A stretch of DNA of 64,000 nucleotides from Gammaproteobacteria bacterium. GTDB taxonomy: Bacteria > Pseudomonadota > Gammaproteobacteria > UBA6429 > Thiohalophilaceae. The notes below the pieces were generated by a model. It did no database searches and was not told the origin of the DNA. It saw nothing but the letters and a program-made list of their open reading frames with translations. The DNA lies in contig WGLP01000002.1 of the NCBI GenBank assembly GCA_016125505.1, forward strand, positions 124,001 to 188,000, in the 5' to 3' direction. Shown here in pieces: positions 18,746-28,159 of the stretch. The stretch's first letter is position 1; each line of letters opens with the position of its first letter. A program made the translations under genes and the position numbers.

Positions 18746-19024
18746 TTACCAACCCAGGTTATTAGCGCCGTCTGCCGGCAACTGTTGCTGATTGGCATTG
18801 TTTTCCCGGAACCGGTTTTGCTCGGTATCCGTTGCCGTGTTTTGCTCCTGATACTGATTTGCGGTCTGGTGACGATAACGATAAACGAATTTCTCACCTA
18901 CCACATTCGGATCCCAGTTCCAGGACGGTCCATACGGTTGACGACTGGGTTGTTGCGGGCCTGCAGCGAAAACCGGGAATGCCAGCACGCTTGCGGCCAG
19001 GATAACGAGGACTTTGCCTTTCAT
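18746..19024 (-). CDS. Small secreted Asn/Gln-rich protein
   Basis: A 92-residue protein with a signal peptide cleaved probably after VFA in FPVFAAG. The mature chain is short, rich in Gln, Asn, Arg and Tyr, and probably poorly ordered. GGAGAA lies ten bases before the ATG. It is divergent from the sigma54-dependent regulator, so it may be a target of that activator, but no sigma54 promoter was confirmed. Function unknown. Confidence 0.6.
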   Translation of the reverse strand: MKGKVLVILAASVLAFPVFAAGPQQPSRQPYGPSWNWDPNVVGEKFVYRYRHQTANQYQEQNTATDTEQNRFRENNANQQQLPADGANNLGW

Positions 19025-19239
19025 GACTTTTCTCCAATAATTTGTGGCTTGACTATGCCGATCATCGCAATTCCTGTGCCAGATTTGGCTGACGACAGAC
19101 AGCGTCGATAATTTTCTAACTTAATGTAATTAAAGAAGAAAAAAGTTTGTGCCGATCTGGCCCGGTGCGAACATTTGCCATGAATGACAGTATTGCTAAG
19201 ATCCGGTATGTCAGGAATGACAATTATCGAGGTGACAAC

Positions 19240-20562
19240 ATGCCTGCAGACGAGAAATTGGACAGAGAATGCCTGGGTGGGGTCCTCGATGTGATCACCC
19301 AGCCTGCGATCCTGCTCAATCGGCACTACCAGATCGTCGGCGCCAATGAGCTCTACATCAATCACTATGGGACAGGGCCAAACCTGAAAGGCCGAAAGTG
19401 TTACGAGGTCTCGCATCACTACACCGTGCCTTGCGATCGCGCCGGTGAGAGCTGTCCGCTGCAGGCCAGCCTCGAGAGTGGTGAACCGCATCGCGTCCTG
19501 CATCTGCATCATACGCCCCGCGGCGAGGAACACGTTGATGTTGAGACGCGTCCGTTACGCAATCGTAACGGTGAGATTGAATATCTCGTCGAGATTCTCA
19601 AGAGCAGCAAGCTGGCGAGTGTGGATGTGTCGCAGCGCAGTCTGGTCGGGCGGTCGCCGGCATTTAACCAGATGTTGAACCTGGTGCAACGGGTGGCGCC
19701 TACCAATACCACCGTCCTGCTTCAGGGGGAAACCGGCACGGGCAAGGAGGTCGTGGCGCAGGCTATCCATGATGCCAGCGAACGGCAGTCAGCCGCGTTT
19801 GTCCCGGTAGAGTGTTCGGGATTAACGGAGAGTCTGTTTGAAAGCGAGTTATTCGGTCACGAGAAAGGCGCCTTTACCGGAGCGCATAGCCGGAAACACG
19901 GTCTGGTGGAAGCGGCCCGTGGCGGGACACTGTTTCTGGACGAGGTCGGAGACATTCCGCTGGCGATGCAGGTCAAGTTGTTGCGTCTGCTTGAGACCGG
20001 GACCTTTCGCCGCGTGGGAAGTATCGATGCACTGAAGGCAGACTTCAGATTGATCTGTGCGACACACCGTGACCTGAAGGCCATGGTGCAGGCGGGAGGT
20101 TTCCGGGAGGATTTGTATTATCGTATCAGTGCGTTTCCAATTCATCTGCCGGCACTGCGTGAGCGGGCCGAGGATTTGAAGTTGCTGATCGATACGTTAT
20201 TAAACAGGATCCATCCGGATACCAAACTTTCACTTAGCGCGCAGGCCTTAAACTGCCTGGGGAATTATGCCTTTCCGGGTAACATCCGCGAACTGCGCAA
20301 TATTCTCGAGCGCGCATCGATCCTGGCAGACGGTACGGTGATTTTGCCCGAACACCTGCCGCCGGAATGTACCTGCGCCACAACGACATCTGCACACCTG
20401 TTTGACCCCGGTGCGACCATCATGACGCTGGAACAGGCGGAACAGCGTTACCTGCAGAATGTGCTGGCGCATTTTAACGGGGATAAAAAGGCGCTGGCGG
20501 CGAAACTGGGTATCAGCGAACGCACGCTGTATCGTAAATTGCAGGAGATGGGGCAGGCATAA
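19240..20562 (+). CDS. Sigma54-dependent transcriptional activator with Cys-rich PAS domain
   Basis: A 440-residue NtrC-class activator. Order: PAS domain (about 15-115), AAA+ domain (about 140-370) with Walker A GETGTGKE, the GAFTGA loop that contacts sigma54, and Walker B GGTLFLDE, then a Fis-type helix-turn-helix ending the protein ([12 protein letters not shown]). There is no receiver domain, so the signal is sensed directly by the PAS domain, which carries [12 protein letters not shown] and a later CPL, a cluster of Cys and His. GAGGTG precedes the ATG at 19240. Targets unknown. Confidence 0.9.
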   Translation: MPADEKLDRECLGGVLDVITQPAILLNRHYQIVGANELYINHYGTGPNLKGRKCYEVSHHYTVPCDRAGESCPLQASLESGEPHRVLHLHHTPRGEEHVDVETRPLRNRNGEIEYLVEILKSSKLASVDVSQRSLVGRSPAFNQMLNLVQRVAPTNTTVLLQGETGTGKEVVAQAIHDASERQSAAFVPVECSGLTESLFESELFGHEKGAFTGAHSRKHGLVEAARGGTLFLDEVGDIPLAMQVKLLRLLETGTFRRVGSIDALKADFRLICATHRDLKAMVQAGGFREDLYYRISAFPIHLPALRERAEDLKLLIDTLLNRIHPDTKLSLSAQALNCLGNYAFPGNIRELRNILERASILADGTVILPEHLPPECTCATTTSAHLFDPGATIMTLEQAEQRYLQNVLAHFNGDKKALAAKLGISERTLYRKLQEMGQA

Positions 20563-20643
20563 ACGGGTATTCGGCTGGAACCATCATGGTTTTCATGATG
20601 TCGTAGGCAAAGAGCTTTTCATCCAACCGGCTGAGGTATTTAT

Positions 20644-20712
20644 ATGTTGTTCCCCATAATTCTGGTAACCGCACTGCTCGTATTTACCTACATCGAAGCG
20701 TCACATGGCTGA
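20644..20712 (+). CDS. Possible 22-residue membrane peptide
   Basis: A 22-codon frame (opening MLFPIILVTALLVF) preceded by GAGG seven bases before the ATG. It would be a single hydrophobic helix with a short polar tail. It lies between the convergent regulator and permease genes. Support is only the RBS and the hydrophobicity; it may be chance. Confidence 0.3.
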   Translation: MLFPIILVTALLVFTYIEASHG

Positions 20713-20764
20713 TTCAGAATAACGGGTGCGCTATTTGATATGCGCGATGATCTTACCGGTATAC

Positions 20765-22621
20765 CTAAAAGATCAGATTCAGCATGACGATCATCACTAC
20801 CAGGAAGATCAATGTCATTAACCCGCCTGCTCGCATAAAATGGGCGACCCGATAACCGGCCGGCCCCATGATCAGTGCGTTGACCTGATGGGTCGGAATG
20901 AAAAACGAATTTGACGTGGCCAGCGCCACGATCAGAGCGAATTCCGCCGGATTGGCCCCGACATCAAGCGCGATGTTAATGGCCAGCGGCACCAGCAAGA
21001 CCGTCGCGCCGACATTCGACATCACCAGGGTGAACACGGTCGCCAGCAGCGCAATCGCCACCTGCAACACCCACACCGGTACATCGCCCAGCAGATGCAG
21101 TGTCTGTTGCGCAATCCAGGCGGCCGTGCCGGTATTCTCCACCGCAACCCCCAGCGGGATCAGGCTCGCCAGTAAAAACACCGATTGCCAGCCAACCGCC
21201 TTGTAGGCCTCGTCGACTTTCAGCACGCCGGTGACGATCATGCCGACGGCGCCGACCATCAGGGCGATGGACAGACGGGTATCGGTAAACAGGATCAGGG
21301 ACAGGGCGATTGCGAAAAACACCATGGCGTGAATGAATTTGTGCGGACGGGTTTCTTCCCGCGGGAAATCGGTAACGACCAGGAAGCGCGGGTCCTTGCT
21401 CACCGGTAGCAGGTCACTCCATTTACTATGCACTACCAGGGCGTCGCCGGCCTTGAATACCAGGTTGCGAAGATCGCTGCGGATAACATCGTCGCCGCGT
21501 TTCACCGACAAGATGGATATGCCCAGGGTTTTGCGCAGGCGCAATTCGTCAACTGACTTGCCGATGATGGTGGAGCCCGGTGGAATCACGATTTCGGAAA
21601 TACCTGCGACGCTGGCGCTGAGGATCTCCGCAAACGTTTCCAGATTTTTCTTCAGCATGAGTTTATATTCGTTGGCGAATGACTCGATCTCCGCGAAGTG
21701 CCCGATCATCACGAACTCGGCGCCGCGTGTGATCTCGATATCACGCGCCGGGGCAACCCTGATGTCACTGCCGGTACGCAGGGCGATAAGCGGTATCGCA
21801 TGCGCCAGCTGTTCAAGTTCGTAGACCTGCTTGCCCACCAGCGGGCTGTCATCGCTGACCCGCAATTCGAAGGCATCACCTTTGAGATGATATAACTGTT
21901 CGAAATAATCGGCGGTCTTGCCGGGTTCGGCGACTTCGCTCTTTACGTCCGGCAGCACGAAACGGCCAAATAGAATGAAGTAGAGTATGCCGGACGCCAC
22001 CATGGCGATACCGACCGGCGTCACGGCAAACAGGCCGAAGGTCTTCATCTTTTCGTGCTCGGGCGGCAACACTTCGTTGGCCGAGATGATCAGGTCATTG
22101 AGCAGAATGAGCGGACTCGATCCGATCATGGTCATGGTGCCACCGAGGATCGCGCAATAGCCCATGGGCATCAGCAAGCGGGAAAGCGAGATATTGGTGC
22201 GGCGAGAGATGCGGGCAACCACCGGCATGAACAGGGCGGCGGCACCGATGTTTTGCATGAAGCTGGAAATGAAGGCAACCGTTCCGGAAATAAAAAATAC
22301 AATACGTTTTTCGGTGTTGCCTGCGATCTTTAAAATTCTGCTGGCCAGCGAGGACATGGCCCCGGTTTTATCCAGGCCGGCACCCATGATCATCACGGCG
22401 ATAATGGATATGACGGCGTTACTGCTAAACCCCATAAACAAATCATGTGAGTGAACCAGACCATCGTAGCCGGGGATCAGACTGGACAGGCCAATCAATA
22501 CCATGACGAGGACAGCGGCAACATCGACCCGTACGATCTCCGAAACGAAGAGAAAAATAGTAAAACCCAGGATAGCCAGGACAGCTATCATCTCGTTGGT
22601 CAGTGCAATCTCGTTCACCAT
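20765..22621 (-). CDS. SLC13/DASS-type permease with two RCK_C (TrkA-C) domains
   Basis: A 618-residue membrane protein of the SLC13 / divalent anion:Na+ symporter group. Two blocks of hydrophobic helices (residues about 1-215 and 410-618) flank a cytoplasmic section of about 190 residues that contains two TrkA-C-like domains (for example DDSPLVGKQVYELEQ and PPGSTIIGKSVDELRLRK). Members with this architecture are annotated as sulfate, citrate or other anion transporters. The substrate cannot be inferred. No strong RBS is visible. Confidence 0.85.
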   Translation of the reverse strand: MVNEIALTNEMIAVLAILGFTIFLFVSEIVRVDVAAVLVMVLIGLSSLIPGYDGLVHSHDLFMGFSSNAVISIIAVMIMGAGLDKTGAMSSLASRILKIAGNTEKRIVFFISGTVAFISSFMQNIGAAALFMPVVARISRRTNISLSRLLMPMGYCAILGGTMTMIGSSPLILLNDLIISANEVLPPEHEKMKTFGLFAVTPVGIAMVASGILYFILFGRFVLPDVKSEVAEPGKTADYFEQLYHLKGDAFELRVSDDSPLVGKQVYELEQLAHAIPLIALRTGSDIRVAPARDIEITRGAEFVMIGHFAEIESFANEYKLMLKKNLETFAEILSASVAGISEIVIPPGSTIIGKSVDELRLRKTLGISILSVKRGDDVIRSDLRNLVFKAGDALVVHSKWSDLLPVSKDPRFLVVTDFPREETRPHKFIHAMVFFAIALSLILFTDTRLSIALMVGAVGMIVTGVLKVDEAYKAVGWQSVFLLASLIPLGVAVENTGTAAWIAQQTLHLLGDVPVWVLQVAIALLATVFTLVMSNVGATVLLVPLAINIALDVGANPAEFALIVALATSNSFFIPTHQVNALIMGPAGYRVAHFMRAGGLMTLIFLVVMIVMLNLIF

Positions 22622-23007
22622 GGATATTATCTTAACAAATACTCGTCATCGGACAAGCGATAAGCCGGCACGCGCGACATGCGCAATGCATTCGGAACGT
22701 GCTCATTTAATCGATACGCTATCCGGCGAAACCGGCTTCGACAACATTTTGAAATCCACGGGAGATTGCTAGGCGCGCTGCGTAAGGCGAACCGCGTGCC
22801 GCCGCTTGGCCTGGTATAGCCATCGTTTCCAATATTGCATATCCGGGCTCAGCGCCGCCTTGGCCACCCCGATTTGTATATAAGCTGTTGATTTTAATAA
22901 AGTGTTATATGGGCGGCGTATATATGTCTAAAATTTTCCGAGGGGAAACGAAAAAATCAAAGGGATGTGACCGGCCGTGACGAATAATCTTGGTCTGAAC
23001 ATACTAT
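22622..23007. other. Gene-free divergent promoter region
   Basis: This 386-base stretch lies between the divergent SLC13 and GGDEF/EAL genes. The part near 22870-22960 is AT-rich and probably holds the GGDEF/EAL promoter. No hairpin, repeat or credible small gene was seen. Confidence 0.5.
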
Positions 23008-25530
23008 ATGCCACCACGCCCCAAACAAACCGGACTGCTGAGTCTGAAAAGCCGTTATATCTGGCTCGCCAGTTTAATATCCGTACTGCTGGTTTCCGCG
23101 GCGGTGTTTACCAGCTGGTATGCGCAGCAAGTCACGGCAAAGAATACCCAGGCACTAAAATTACGCGACCAGGTTACCGCCTCCACAATCAAAATCCGCA
23201 ATCATATCTGGGCATCGGATATCGCGCTGAATACCTTACTCATCAGACCCAGCAGTAAATATACCGCGCAGATTGCCAGTAACCTTGATGCCGCCAGAGA
23301 GCTTACGAATGCGCTGATCAAAAACCCGGATATCAATACCGCCAACCTGTTGCCGCAAATCACGGAACTGCAGCAGCGACTCGGCAAATACACCTCGACG
23401 GTAAGCGAGCTGATCAAGAAACGCGAGGACCCTAACTGGGTCTATCCGGTCTTACCCTATATAAACAGCAAGTTGTTACTACCGAATATTGAATTTGAAA
23501 CCGCAGTGACACAGGCATTGCGTGAAATCGCGATCGCGGACGGACGCAGTTACGCTTCGCCATTGTATGGCGAGTTTGACGAGGTCCGTGACCTGTGGCG
23601 GCGCAAGATCCTTAACTTCAGGGCGGTAGTGATCCGCTTCGCCGGATTAAACGAGCAGAGGACGGCGGCAGAGGAAGATAATATTGAGACACTGCATGAA
23701 GAAATTGAAAAACGACTGCAGCATCTGCAGGAATTGAGCGATGAGGGAAAGTTGGGCCTGGAATCGGAATTCGCCCTGGAGCAGATGCGCAAGGCGTCCA
23801 AGGAATGGCAGAAACGCTGGGAGACAGTAAAGAATTATCGCTCATCGGATATCTGGCGGTCTGACCTTCATTATATGCAAACGATTGTGCGGCCCGTACA
23901 GCAGGAATTGCTGAATACGCTGGCCGCGCTGGAGCGGGGTATTCAGAACTGGTCGAAAAATACGGTCGATACCGTACAGAAGGCGGCATGGCAGATCAGT
24001 ATTGCCTTGTGGGCGCTGTCAACACTGGCAATAGTGTTCGTCGTCCTGATTTATATACTGGTCAACCGCACGGTGCTGCGCCCGATTAGTTATATCGCGA
24101 GCATGCTGACAAATGAAGGTGAAATCAGCGTCGCACAGTTACAAAGCCTGAGCAGCAAGGAAATTCAACAGCTCGTCAATGCATTCGAGGTCATGCGTCG
24201 TCAGGTCCACCAGCGGCAGGTCGCATTGGAATATCAGGCGCTGCATGATTCCTTGACGGGACTCCCCAATCGCACCCTGCTGCACGATCGCCTTGAGCAG
24301 TCGATTAATCTCATGAATCGTAACAAGCAAACGATGGCGCTTATGGTCCTTGATCTTGATCGGTTCAAGGATGTCAATGATGCGCTTGGACATCATGTTG
24401 GCGACCAGCTTTTGCAGCAGGTTGGACAGCGGCTGATGGAAAAACTTCGTGACACAGATACCGTTGCGCGGCTTGGTGGCGATGAATTTGCGATAGTGGC
24501 GCCGAATGCTGATCTGGATGATGTGGTGGCATTTGCCGAGAAAATAGTTTCCGTTATCAAAGAGGTCTATGTTGTCGATAAGCAGAATCTCTACGTCGGC
24601 GCCAGTATCGGTATCGCAATGTATCCTGAACATGGCAAAGATGCGGGAGAATTAATACGCCATGCGGACATTGCGATGTATCACGCCAAGCGTAACAATC
24701 TTGGCTTCAGTCTGTATGACCAGGGACGCGATGAGGAGCACCTTGACAAGCTGGCGCTCGTCGGGGAACTGCATAAGGAACTCTCGCTGGCAAAAAATCT
24801 GCGAATCGCATATCAGCCGCTTATAGACGTATTTTCGCATCAGGTGGTGACCGTGGAAGTATTGTTGCGCTGGCACCATCCTGACATGGGCGCGATATCG
24901 CCCGAACAGGTGATATCCATGGCCGAACATACCGGCCTGATTGGCTCGCTGACAGAATGGATCCTGGAAACCGCCTTACGCCAGTATACCGAGGCGGGTC
25001 TGGATCGACAGGATATAAAACTTGCCGTGAATCTTTCCGCATGGAACCTGCAGGACCCGGCACTTCCGGAAATTACAAAAGAATTACTGCAGCGTTATGG
25101 GCTGAAGCCGGATCGGCTGATATTCGAAATCACGGAGAGCGCCATGATGAGCGACCCCGTGCATGCCAGAAAGATACTCTATCAGTTAAGCAGTATGGGC
25201 ATCGAATTATCGATCGACGACTTTGGTACCGGCTTTTCGTCGCTCGGATATCTGAAGATGCTGCCGGTGAACAGCCTGAAAATCGATAAATCATTTGTGA
25301 TAGATATGTTGGCAGATGAAAATGATGCACTCATCGTCCAGTCCACCATCGATCTGGCGCACAATCTCGGCCTGGTGGTAATTGCCGAGGGGGTTGAGAC
25401 CCAAAAGGTGATGCAGCGGCTGCGCATTCTAAAATGCGATATCGCGCAGGGTTATCACATTGCCGGGGCCATGTATTGTGAAGACCTGATTCCTTGGTTG
25501 AAGGCATACAAACCGAAACTGGCACAATAA
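23008..25530 (+). CDS. Membrane-bound GGDEF-EAL cyclic-di-GMP protein
   Basis: An 840-residue protein. A first membrane helix (about 15-35) and a second (about 330-352) enclose a periplasmic sensory region of about 295 residues, predicted helical; a HAMP-like linker follows. The GGDEF domain (about 410-575) has an intact GGDEF motif at about residue 490, so cyclase activity is possible. The EAL domain (about 590-830) has EVL in place of EAL, which keeps the catalytic Glu, plus DDFGTGFSS and EGVET, so phosphodiesterase activity is also plausible. The ligand is unknown. Confidence 0.9.
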   Translation: MPPRPKQTGLLSLKSRYIWLASLISVLLVSAAVFTSWYAQQVTAKNTQALKLRDQVTASTIKIRNHIWASDIALNTLLIRPSSKYTAQIASNLDAARELTNALIKNPDINTANLLPQITELQQRLGKYTSTVSELIKKREDPNWVYPVLPYINSKLLLPNIEFETAVTQALREIAIADGRSYASPLYGEFDEVRDLWRRKILNFRAVVIRFAGLNEQRTAAEEDNIETLHEEIEKRLQHLQELSDEGKLGLESEFALEQMRKASKEWQKRWETVKNYRSSDIWRSDLHYMQTIVRPVQQELLNTLAALERGIQNWSKNTVDTVQKAAWQISIALWALSTLAIVFVVLIYILVNRTVLRPISYIASMLTNEGEISVAQLQSLSSKEIQQLVNAFEVMRRQVHQRQVALEYQALHDSLTGLPNRTLLHDRLEQSINLMNRNKQTMALMVLDLDRFKDVNDALGHHVGDQLLQQVGQRLMEKLRDTDTVARLGGDEFAIVAPNADLDDVVAFAEKIVSVIKEVYVVDKQNLYVGASIGIAMYPEHGKDAGELIRHADIAMYHAKRNNLGFSLYDQGRDEEHLDKLALVGELHKELSLAKNLRIAYQPLIDVFSHQVVTVEVLLRWHHPDMGAISPEQVISMAEHTGLIGSLTEWILETALRQYTEAGLDRQDIKLAVNLSAWNLQDPALPEITKELLQRYGLKPDRLIFEITESAMMSDPVHARKILYQLSSMGIELSIDDFGTGFSSLGYLKMLPVNSLKIDKSFVIDMLADENDALIVQSTIDLAHNLGLVVIAEGVETQKVMQRLRILKCDIAQGYHIAGAMYCEDLIPWLKAYKPKLAQ

Positions 25531-25703
25531 CTTGGTTTGTTAATTCTCGCTTACGTGGAAATAGTTTCTGACAAACCGCCTGAGTAGTGCCTGGGCAAGG
25601 AAAGTTGCCGCTCACGACAGGTTGCAGAAAGCAGGCCTATTCGCTATCCGAGGTAGTATCTTCCTCAGGCGTTCGCTGCCGAGTAGTGCGTCGCCAGTGA
25701 GTG

Positions 25704-26111
25704 TTATACAGGCGAGGTGGTCTTGGCCTCGCGGCGTTTTTTGCTTTCAGCAACGAATGCGGACAAATCGGCGCTCGGCCGGATTTCAAAGGTGCCGCCC
25801 ATCTTTATGCTCGGGTGCCGCGACATCAACTGAATGGCCTCGTTCATATCCCTGGCCTCCAGGATCATGATGCCGCCGAGAAATTCCTTGGTCTCGGCGA
25901 ACGGGCCGTCGGTAATCTGCAGTTGCCCATGTCGAGACCGCACGGTGGTCGCGGTGTTCACCGGTTGCAGCGCCTCACCGCCGATCATGTGGCCGTTTCT
26001 CTGTAGCTCTTCATCGTAGGCAAAACAGGCATCCATAAAGTCGCGCTGCGCCTGTTCGGACAATTGGCCGAAGTACTTGTCTTCAATGTAGCCCAGGCAA
26101 ATGTATTTCAT
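25704..26111 (-). CDS. YciI-like protein (YCII-related domain), second of a pair
   Basis: A 135-residue protein of the YCII-related family with the ITDGPFAETKEFLGG motif. The start at 26111 follows a GGGAGAAG RBS; the frame runs 24 codons further upstream without support. These small dimeric ferredoxin-fold proteins have no settled function. The upstream gene on the same strand is a paralogue, 13 bases away, so the two are likely co-transcribed and may form a heterodimer. In many genomes such pairs accompany an ECF sigma factor, which is absent here. Confidence 0.85.
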   Translation of the reverse strand: MKYICLGYIEDKYFGQLSEQAQRDFMDACFAYDEELQRNGHMIGGEALQPVNTATTVRSRHGQLQITDGPFAETKEFLGGIMILEARDMNEAIQLMSRHPSIKMGGTFEIRPSADLSAFVAESKKRREAKTTSPV

Positions 26112-26124
26112 GGCACTTCTCCCT

Positions 26125-26502
26125 TTACTCTGCACTCGCGAAGTCTTCGGGTCCGAAGACCTGGCGGATTTCAATGGTGTCACCGTCGTCGGCCGGGCAC
26201 TTCGCTGCCCAGTTCACGACGTCCTCTTTTGAGTCTGCCTCGACCATCCAGTAGCCACCCAGGACTTCCTTGGCTTCAATGAACGGACCGTCGGTGATGA
26301 GCGGTTGTCCCTTGGCAAACGATACGCGCGCGCCGGTGGTTTGCGGGTGCAGGCCGTTGAGGTCCAGCAGCGTGAGGGCCTTGCCCATCGCCTCGTTGAA
26401 TTGTTGCATTTGTTTCACTTTTTGCGGATCGGGCGCGAAGTCCGGGCCCGGCTTGTTTCCGCCCTGATACACAGCGGGGATCATCAGCATCATGAATTTC
26501 AT
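26125..26502 (-). CDS. YciI-like protein (YCII-related domain), first of a pair
   Basis: A 125-residue paralogue of the neighbouring protein, with the same LITDGPFIEAKEVLGGYW motif. It begins MKFMMLM. It is the promoter-proximal gene of the pair. No catalytic motif beyond the family signature is visible. Confidence 0.85.
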   Translation of the reverse strand: MKFMMLMIPAVYQGGNKPGPDFAPDPQKVKQMQQFNEAMGKALTLLDLNGLHPQTTGARVSFAKGQPLITDGPFIEAKEVLGGYWMVEADSKEDVVNWAAKCPADDGDTIEIRQVFGPEDFASAE

Positions 26503-26698
26503 AAAATCACCTGTAAATGGTTATTGGTTCTGTATTCTCTAGTCGTTTGGAGGTCCCCTGTTTCGACATTACTCAAATTTTTTTGTGACGCCCTTTAAAT
26601 CGTCTCTACTATTGAGTAGTGCCGATTTGTTTCAAATATTCGAACCGGCTAATATACAAGTTCGAGCTATTTATTCTGCATGCGACGGAAATAACAAT

Positions 26699-28159
26699 AT
26701 GAAAACCGCCATCAGGCACAGGGCCATTGCTGGGCTACTTGTGGGTTTATCCTTACCGGGGACACTACTGCATGCGCAGACCATGAGTTTCGACCAGGTC
26801 CTGCAGAAAGTGGTGGATCATTATCCCTCCTTGCGTAGCACCGAATACCAGGTGGAGAAGGCGCGCCAGGAGAGTATCAAGGTGGAGAGTACACTGGGTT
26901 GGCAGTTAAACGCCCAGGGTGGCGTCAGTCATGACTTATCGCTCTTTGGCGCACCCAGTGACACCGTGAATCTGGCCGGCAGTCTGGCGCGTAAACTGGA
27001 ATCCGGTGCGCGCCTCTCCCTCAATGCGAATATTAATCGTACCGATTCGGATTATGCCATCAGTCCGAACCTGCCCAATCCCGCCACGACGACAACTTTG
27101 GATATGCAATATCGCCAGCCCTTGCAGAAGGGTGCGGACAATCCGGATTTTGTGATCGCGAAAGACAATGCCGCAGTACAACAGCGACTGACCGGTGCGG
27201 ATCGCGCCAGCCGTTATGACCAGGTGGCGACACAACTGGTGGATATCTATCTGGGCCTGGCGCGGGTACAAAGTCAGATTGCGAATACCCAGGAGGCGAT
27301 TGTACGCAGCAAGCGCCTGAAAAATTATATCGCGCGCCGTTTCAATCTCGGTCTGGCGGAAGACAAGGATCGTTTGCAGGTAGAGGCACAACTGAAAGGC
27401 CATGAAGCCACCTTACAAACCCTGAAGCAGGCGCAGGTGAAACAGGTTGTGGCACTGAATCGTTTGATGGGGCGTGAACCCCAGGCCGGTCTGGAGTTGC
27501 AACAACCACAGGCGGTGTTCGAACATGATGACATGCAGTTATTGCCGCGGGTGCAGCAGCACAGTCCGGCCTTGCAGACGGTGAACGGTCGGCTCGAACT
27601 CGCCGAGAACAGCATCCGTGCCAGTCGCGATGCGCGTAAGGATCAACTCGACATGGTAATGTATCTGGGTAACAAGACCAACGAGGGCGACACCCCTGCC
27701 GGCGGGATTAACGATTCCGAGGTGGTGGGCGGTTTACGGCTGGAATACAACCGCGGCCTGGACCGCCGCGGTTTTGATGCGCAGTTGTATCAGGCGCAAC
27801 TGGATCGCTATGCCGCCATAAGCGACAAGCAGCAGGTGCTGGAAGACCTGAAATACAACCTGGCCAGTTTGCTGGCGGATCGGGATAACGTGAAGCAGAC
27901 GATTCGGGCGTATGCGTTGAGCGTCAGCAGCGAACAGAAAAAACTGCAGGACGCGGAGAAACGCTATCGTCAGGGGCGTACCGACACGGACCAGCTGATC
28001 CAGTTCGAGGCCCAGTTGTCCGCGGCGGAGCTGAATCTGGAGCTGCAGCGTATCGAATTGCTCGGGGTGGAGCAGAAGCTGCGCCTGCTCACCGGACAAC
28101 TCTGGGACAGCATCCAGTATCCCGCGCTGAATCTGACCGAGGGGGCTGCCGCACAATGA
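26699..28159 (+). CDS. TolC family outer-membrane efflux protein
   Basis: A 486-residue protein with a signal peptide ending LLHAQ, followed by two OEP (outer membrane efflux) repeats rich in long heptad-like helices (for example 180-290 and 400-470). The start at 26699 is chosen for the signal peptide; the frame opens 38 codons earlier. The stop overlaps the RND pump start by four bases (ATGA), so the two are translationally coupled. It would form the outer-membrane channel of an efflux system. Confidence 0.88.
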   Translation: MKTAIRHRAIAGLLVGLSLPGTLLHAQTMSFDQVLQKVVDHYPSLRSTEYQVEKARQESIKVESTLGWQLNAQGGVSHDLSLFGAPSDTVNLAGSLARKLESGARLSLNANINRTDSDYAISPNLPNPATTTTLDMQYRQPLQKGADNPDFVIAKDNAAVQQRLTGADRASRYDQVATQLVDIYLGLARVQSQIANTQEAIVRSKRLKNYIARRFNLGLAEDKDRLQVEAQLKGHEATLQTLKQAQVKQVVALNRLMGREPQAGLELQQPQAVFEHDDMQLLPRVQQHSPALQTVNGRLELAENSIRASRDARKDQLDMVMYLGNKTNEGDTPAGGINDSEVVGGLRLEYNRGLDRRGFDAQLYQAQLDRYAAISDKQQVLEDLKYNLASLLADRDNVKQTIRAYALSVSSEQKKLQDAEKRYRQGRTDTDQLIQFEAQLSAAELNLELQRIELLGVEQKLRLLTGQLWDSIQYPALNLTEGAAAQ

